Below, piece after piece: positions 57,868 to 64,000 of a DNA stretch of 64,000 nt (its first letter is position 1; each line of letters begins with the position of its first letter). Location: assembly GCA_030141605.1 (NCBI GenBank), contig JAQGDQ010000032.1, forward strand, positions 813,184 through 877,183, written 5' to 3'. The notes beneath the pieces are model-generated. The model did not search any database. It was not told the DNA's origin and worked only from the letters and a program-made list of their open reading frames with translations. This DNA is from Tubiluchus corallicola. Lineage: Eukaryota; Priapulida; Priapulimorpha; Priapulimorphida; Tubiluchidae. Both the position numbers and the translations under genes were made by a program.

Positions 57868-60800
57868 ATTGGTGTTGATGATGGCGGCGACTGTGGCGTC
57901 CCCGCGATGGAGGTGGTGATTTCGATTGATGTATTCTTTGTGCCGCTGCGTTTGGTTTACCTTGCCTGATTATTTCATTGCTGCTGCCGCTACAGTCTGG
58001 CTGTTTTTTGAGACTTTTATTGATTTTTTTTTTGGTGCAAGGATGTTGTCAAAAATGTGTCTGTACGTGTAAGATTTCTCGTTTAACCAACTTTTGCCCG
58101 AGATTGTTAAAATTTCTTGACAAAAGCTTTTACAAATTTGTACTCCGTAGTGTAACAGAGCCTACAGACCTATGGGTCACCATATTAGTTTGTCACTTTA
58201 CTAATGTAATTCTTCTTGTAAAATTTGTAATTGCCATTATTATAACGTGGTTCTATTAAAATATACTTGCAATTTACATAAATATATTATTATAATATAT
58301 TTGCAATTTATTACAAGCAGCCTCAAGTATAGATATGAGTGTTGATCTGAGTTTATGGAATCAACGCATATCGACCCTCGATAATCTACGATATTTATGC
58401 GATAAAGGTTCGCTTAAATGACGAAGGAGCTATCACATCACTTTCCTCACCTTACATTACCCATGTAAATGCAGCCAAAACATCATTTGCAGAAGAATTC
58501 TAGACAGTGCAGAGTACTTCGAATAATTCGAAAATCATAAAAAACAGCACAAATCGCAACATCGAGCGTGATGATAGCCCACTCATAGAATTAACCCACA
58601 CATATACACACATAACTCCATATAATCCCAGACAAAAAAGTGTCCGTTTTCGTTAGAGCAAAATTCTCTTATGGGGCATTTCAGAATATTAAATTTAAGA
58701 ATTAATCCCACCCTGTTAAGTATAAAAACAACTCTTTATCGCCCAAAGCGCCATTCGGTTTGAATGGGGATAAATAATGGTAAAAAGCGGTCCTTAGAAA
58801 CTAATTCCCTAAATATCAGTAACTGGGGATCTAATGGATTAATGAAGACTCACGTGCACTGAAAGAACAGTGGACGTCTGAACTAATCGAAGAATGATTA
58901 TAATAATTCAGTTAAATTCAAAAATTTCCAAATAGTCTGGAACATATGGTGTAGAAGTATATGCAATACCAAAACAGAAATAAGACTCTAATATTCTAGT
59001 TGTGTAATTAAAAATTAACAAGCTAAAATGTATGTTCAGTTTTAAAATCGAGGCATAAAGGTGAAAAATTAAACTACTAAATGGTGAATTTGCAAATTCA
59101 TTACAAATCATTAGAAGTCAAGCGCAAAAAAAATTATAGCATCTTGACATCTATAAGTTCCTGCTAAGAATGTTGTCTCAGAATGTGTCAGGAGAATGTT
59201 CTTTTCAGTCAACATTAAAGGATTTTGTTTAAACGAGTACTTCCTGTTTCCCCTCCCCAAAATCGGTATCTCCAGGAGGTTGACAGGGTCTGTTTAGTTT
59301 AGAATGGGCCATTGATGTTTATTTTATTTTCTGAAGTAAGCAACACAAGCGCACTTAACCCGTTCACTCCCACTCATGCAACAATATCAGTCACCAGGCT
59401 TTATAGTAAGTAGGCCTATAAGCCAACAGTGTATGTGTCAGTCTGTACTGTTACGCTCTGTCTCACAGTTCTAATTAATAAAACGCTCACAATAAAGAAA
59501 CGCGAGGTTTCAGTGTGAACTATCGTGAACAAATCAGTCTCCTTTCAAAACAACCAAAAAATCTTATAAATTTGATAATTCGGATTACTTAAATCGCTGG
59601 CTTCCTCTCAAGCTTTAACTTCACGCCACATCATTACCAAAATTTCGATACCCATTCATGTATAACTCAGCAAAACATTATAACTTGTTGGCTATTTTCA
59701 CTTCATTGTATTTAACGTTATGATATTGTTCATATCACAATATTATATTTTACCTTGTACTGTTTCCAGTAAACAGATATAACAGATAATTAGTATGATA
59801 TTATGTTAACACTTAGTAATAAAATGATTTGGTCTTTGATGTGCAAGCTTTCTCAATGTATGGACGGTGTAAGATACTCCATATAAAACCAAATCATGCA
59901 AAAACTGAGGAATACATTGTTTGCCTTGATATAAAGCAAATTTTTGCAGAGCACCACTTAGGAGTTTCTTTAAGCTTTTAGTTTCTAGCATTTTAGAAAG
60001 ATTAGGGCTCTTCCGTTTCCCCTTTCTTTTTTATTTAGTGAAGCTGCTGTTTCTGTCTGTATATAAGTTCTGGCTGTAGACAAGAAGACCCAGAGTGTGC
60101 TGCCTATCATTCAACATTACCACTTTAGACTGCGGCTAAAAGGCTTCAATGATTAGACTTCTCATCACTCAAACAAAAGCTAAAAACATTCGCTAACTTA
60201 CAGCATCCAGTGCATGCAAAGAGAGCGCTCAAGTTCTGTATTGCATACTTGGGTTATTAAAATGTCTTTATGTTATGTGAAACGGTAATCAGCAACTACC
60301 CAAAATGTAAATAGTCCTTAGCGAACGCGACTAGATAAGACTTGTATTAGATTAACTCACTGGTCATATTGATTAAAACGTACGAAAGAGGTTTATAAAA
60401 TACTATCATATTTTATAGTATGTATTATAAAAAAGCAATTCTGAGCTAGTTAAATTACACGATCAAAGTCTAAGGATTTTTTATGAAATTAAATTTGTAG
60501 AAGTTCTTATTTTCTTCCTTTTCTTCTTTCTCCTTTTGCTCCTTCTCCTACTCGCTTTTTTCAAAAATATGCAAAGTTCTATCGACTCATTCGATTGCAG
60601 TCAGAAAAACATCCTCTGACGGCAAAATTGCTATACAAACAAGCTGATTTATCTTGTACGGCTGTCTTTACTAAAATTCCTTCAGAGAAATAAATTCATC
60701 AGTTTTCTTTATCACGTGTCTGGTATTGCAAGTCAAATATAGAATTTACACAGTGACATAATACAGCAAAAGTTTGTAATTTATCAGTAACAACATTATT

Positions 60801-61601
60801 GTTAATGAGAAGTGGCACTGGACATTGGCATACATAACGAAAGTAGTTTCATAATATTATGCATCTGTTGCGTTACGTGGAGTAAACAGCATTACATTCT
60901 AATGATTCGATAATAACCGGAAGTGACGCCGGAAGTAGGTCACCTTCGCGACGTGACCAAGTTATTTCGCGACGTATCTTTGCCATGATACGTGTTAATA
61001 TAATAAGTTTTATTACATTTTTACGTATCTGCTGGCCAAATGGATTATTCCCGCACAAGGTCAAAGCTTTTGCTGAGGGAAGCCAGCGGTTTAACTGCTA
61101 CATGTTATGGAGCAATATGTTTTATGTTGGATGCCAGAGTCCAAATGTATAGTAGCTATGGTTGGATAAATAAATGTAATATATGGGCTCATGGCGAGTT
61201 GCATAACAAACGGATACATGTCTCAGCGATGGATTTTATTTACGTCATCCTTGTCCCTCTATGCCCTAGTCGATCCTGTGGTGACTATTTTCTCTAAGAA
61301 TTTTAAAAACTACTACTAATTTCCAGCCTACACATGCAAACCAAGCGCATGTAGTTAGTACGTAAAAAATACAAATTTCCCCCTAGCAGCACTTACAGAA
61401 GAATGGAGATTTCAAAAGATGAGAATAACTCTTTAGAAAATTTTCCAAAAGCACAATCTATTCCGTTTGGATTCTTCGTTTCTTATCAGTTGCAGAAACG
61501 GTTACCTTAATTACAAATCGTGTTTGATTATTTTTTAAACCTGAAGAAAAGCTGAAATGTTATACAGAGATAATAATAGTGTGTCTCTCTGTGTGTGAGA
61601 G
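57868..61601. other. Gene-poor stretch
   Basis: No recognisable gene. AT-rich direct words (TTGCAATTTA) repeat near 58267 and 58301. A minus-strand frame at 59991-59806 (61 codons) has ordinary composition but no identity I can support. Confidence 0.45.
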
Positions 61602-61613
61602 CCTCTCTCTCTA

Positions 61614-61680
<67 letters not shown>

Positions 61681-61704
61681 ATCTCTCCTCTCTATCTCTT
61701 TCTC

Positions 61705-61738
<34 letters not shown>

Positions 61739-61756
61739 GCTCGCTCGTTCACTACA

Positions 61757-61787
<31 letters not shown>

Positions 61788-61797
61788 ATCTCTCTTT
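61602..61797 (+). repeat. Interrupted CT microsatellite
   Basis: About 135 bp of CT units with TTT, AT and CG interruptions, a short break (TTCACTACAC), then about 38 bp more CT. Open frames on both strands are repeat artefacts. Confidence 0.97.
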
Positions 61798-64000
61798 CCT
61801 CTTTTTTCTCTTTTGTTCTCTTCTCCTTACCACGGGCTCTAGCACAAACAGGAAACGTTTAAATCACTGTTTTTTTCGTAATCCCCAATTGCTTTTCCTT
61901 GAATAGTACTCGCAAATTTCTTAATATTCAAAACAACGAGCTCAGGTTTTCGCAAAGCTGTTTGTTTAGCCAATCTGGTATAGCTTATTACTCAAGCGAA
62001 TTACGATATGTAGTCAGTCAGTTGTTTCTACTTACTTGTTATCATAGCCCACAAGATGAAGCGAAAGTAAAGAAAATCACCTCTCAGCACCGTGTATGTT
62101 GGGGCTATGAACACATGACCCCGTGTGTGAGGTGCAGCTAGAATAAACGTAAACACTGATGACGTCATAGCACCAAACACGTCTTTTCATCTGTCACAGT
62201 TATTACTAAAAAGATTGAGCAAAGGCTAATATTTTCTTAACATGTAAATTTAGGTGGCGTTTCTTTATTTGATTATGAACTGATTTTTGATTATTAAAGA
62301 AACCATGCTGGGTTCTAAAACGGCTTCTTAATAGATTGAACGGCTACTTTTATACTGATGATTGTGGCAGCACCGGAACCAACTCATTATCGAAGATAAT
62401 GCTTTAAAGATGAAACCTGCAGAAGCTCATAAAATAATAAATAATGCCTCAATAAAATAAATGGCCGAAAGCAGTATCATGACCCAACTATGTCAGTGTC
62501 TGTAAACGCATATTGTGATCTTCACCAAGTTGAAAACCTATAAAAAATTATACTTTTTGTCCATTTTGTTTCAGACGGGCATTGGCCGTTTTTACACAGA
62601 GATAATAATATCTATATCTATATAACTATAGTCTCTTTCTCTCTCTCCATCTCTCTCTCTTTCTCAGTGGATCCTGTGTAAGTGGATTATACAGAATTTT
62701 GGGATATTTAAGAAGATGTTGCTTTTTTCAATGCCTAAGAGAAGCCTGTGTCATTGACAGAACGTAAACCAATTTTCAAGTGTCGCGGAAAAAACTTATA
62801 AAATGTAATCCCATCTGCGTTGTGTAATCCACCTGAAAAATGTCAACCTCTGTTATTTTTCTGCGCATTTTCAGCAGCACGTTCAGACAATCTTGTATAT
62901 CACAGTCTTGTACGAACACACTTTTATGTATAGCCAAGGGCATCGGTAATTTGTTTGGAATTACTTCACACACGTTTATGGCTTTATAATCAAAAGAGAC
63001 ACAGAGAGAACAACCGCAGGTATTCCTTAATTTGCTTTCCTGGATTCGCGTGCGTGTGTGGCATAATCACTACATTCGTACATTCATGAATTCGGCATTT
63101 CGATTTGTTATACAAAATATGTACATATATAGCAAATCTAAGTATTCACACTAGAAAAAAATTGCATCGAAATTAAATTGCAAGAATGAATATTAACCAC
63201 TTTTTATATCACTGTATAATGTAATCTAAATTCAGTATTCCGCTATACTATCGTTACTATTTAGCTACAACTAGTCTGCTTTTGAACAACATTAAATTCC
63301 TGTGAGCTTCAGTTAAGTTTTCGTCTCTAATATGGGTTGACGCCCTTCGTTTTCTTTGTCGTACTTTCTACATACGTCTTAACAGTAGCCTATATCTTTA
63401 CCTTGATAACGCACAATTTTTGTTTCAGTATGATTTTCTCCACAAGCTAACAAACTCAACTAACTATCTAGCTAGGTGAACTAAAATTTTGGACCTTCAT
63501 GAGAGAGATGATTTTGTGTTGTGTGCGCGTTTATCCATAGTTTCTGCATTTTGCTGTTAAACTCGGTCAAGTTTGACAACCGTGGGCGCCGAAAAGGCGA
63601 AGCAAAATCTCATCTTTGCGCGCTGGAAGAATCTGGGTTAGCTACTGGTTTCATTAGCACGTCAAAACAAAATGTTTACTGTTGGCAAATACTAAACAGC
63701 TTATATTGTTTTAACAGATACTTTACACGTCAATGCCTTTAGGCTTCCGCTTTTTGATGCTGCATATTATTTTTCACTTTTGCAGATTGTACATTATAGG
63801 ACAAAAAACTAAAAATCGCTAAGTTTCCATTTCAGGCCATTGTGTTAGTGATGTTAATTAAGATAATCATGGTACTAGAACTTACAATCAACAACTTGTG
63901 AACTGTGTTACACAAAAATTTTTGTCTAAAAATTAACACTCAATCGCAGCGTAGAAAGACTGGAACTAGGACCAATCACAGACTGAGAAGATTAGATAGG
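61798..64000. other. Gene-poor right end
   Basis: No recognisable gene. A short CT/CCAT-rich run lies at 62630-62665. The rest is AT-rich. Confidence 0.45.

Noticed and set aside
61528-61906. Ser-Leu and Arg-Glu rich frames
   Set aside because: By-products of the CT microsatellite.

Overview
The window is animal nuclear DNA. It is AT-rich and has spliceosomal GT-AG introns of roughly 0.2-2.6 kb, long microsatellites, and decayed LINE, SINE and MITE-like repeats. The three recognised genes are close to their vertebrate counterparts: a ZNF511-type zinc-finger protein, an ASAP-type Arf GAP and the co-Smad SMAD4. SMAD4 is nearly identical to the vertebrate protein in both MH domains but has a much longer linker. 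This points to a non-vertebrate animal, probably a cnidarian or invertebrate bilaterian. I cannot name the species.

Layout: (1) 1-3774, minus strand, ZNF511-like gene in three visible exons. Its 3' end lies beyond the left edge, and its introns hold a MITE with perfect TTA duplications and a LINE 3' fragment. (2) 4098-7262, minus strand, a complete ASAP gene in one uninterrupted 1054-codon frame; it ends only 323 bp before the ZNF511 start codon. (3) 7263-8771, the head-to-head interval shared by ASAP and SMAD4. (4) 8772-25252, plus strand, SMAD4 in 13 coding exons (777 residues as assembled here). Its introns carry repeats, a hairpin of pre-miRNA size and tandem splice acceptors. (5) 25253-64000, about 39 kb in which I recognise no conserved protein. 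This part holds microsatellites, tandem and inverted duplications, tRNA-derived SINE-like pieces and two dead LINE reverse transcriptases. It also has a 2.35-kb inverted-repeat structure whose arms carry matching mini-ORFs, and a possible two-exon gene for a very small secreted peptide.

The known genes do not form one pathway. ASAP couples membrane curvature and phosphoinositides to Arf GTP hydrolysis. SMAD4 is the shared nuclear effector of TGF-beta and BMP signalling. ZNF511 is a small, poorly characterised C2H2 protein. The ASAP/SMAD4 promoters may be shared and ASAP/ZNF511 are tightly packed head to tail; both are inferences from spacing. I found no intact tRNA or rRNA gene, no CRISPR array and no intact autonomous transposon. 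Exon borders were placed by eye from reading frame, splice consensus and protein similarity.
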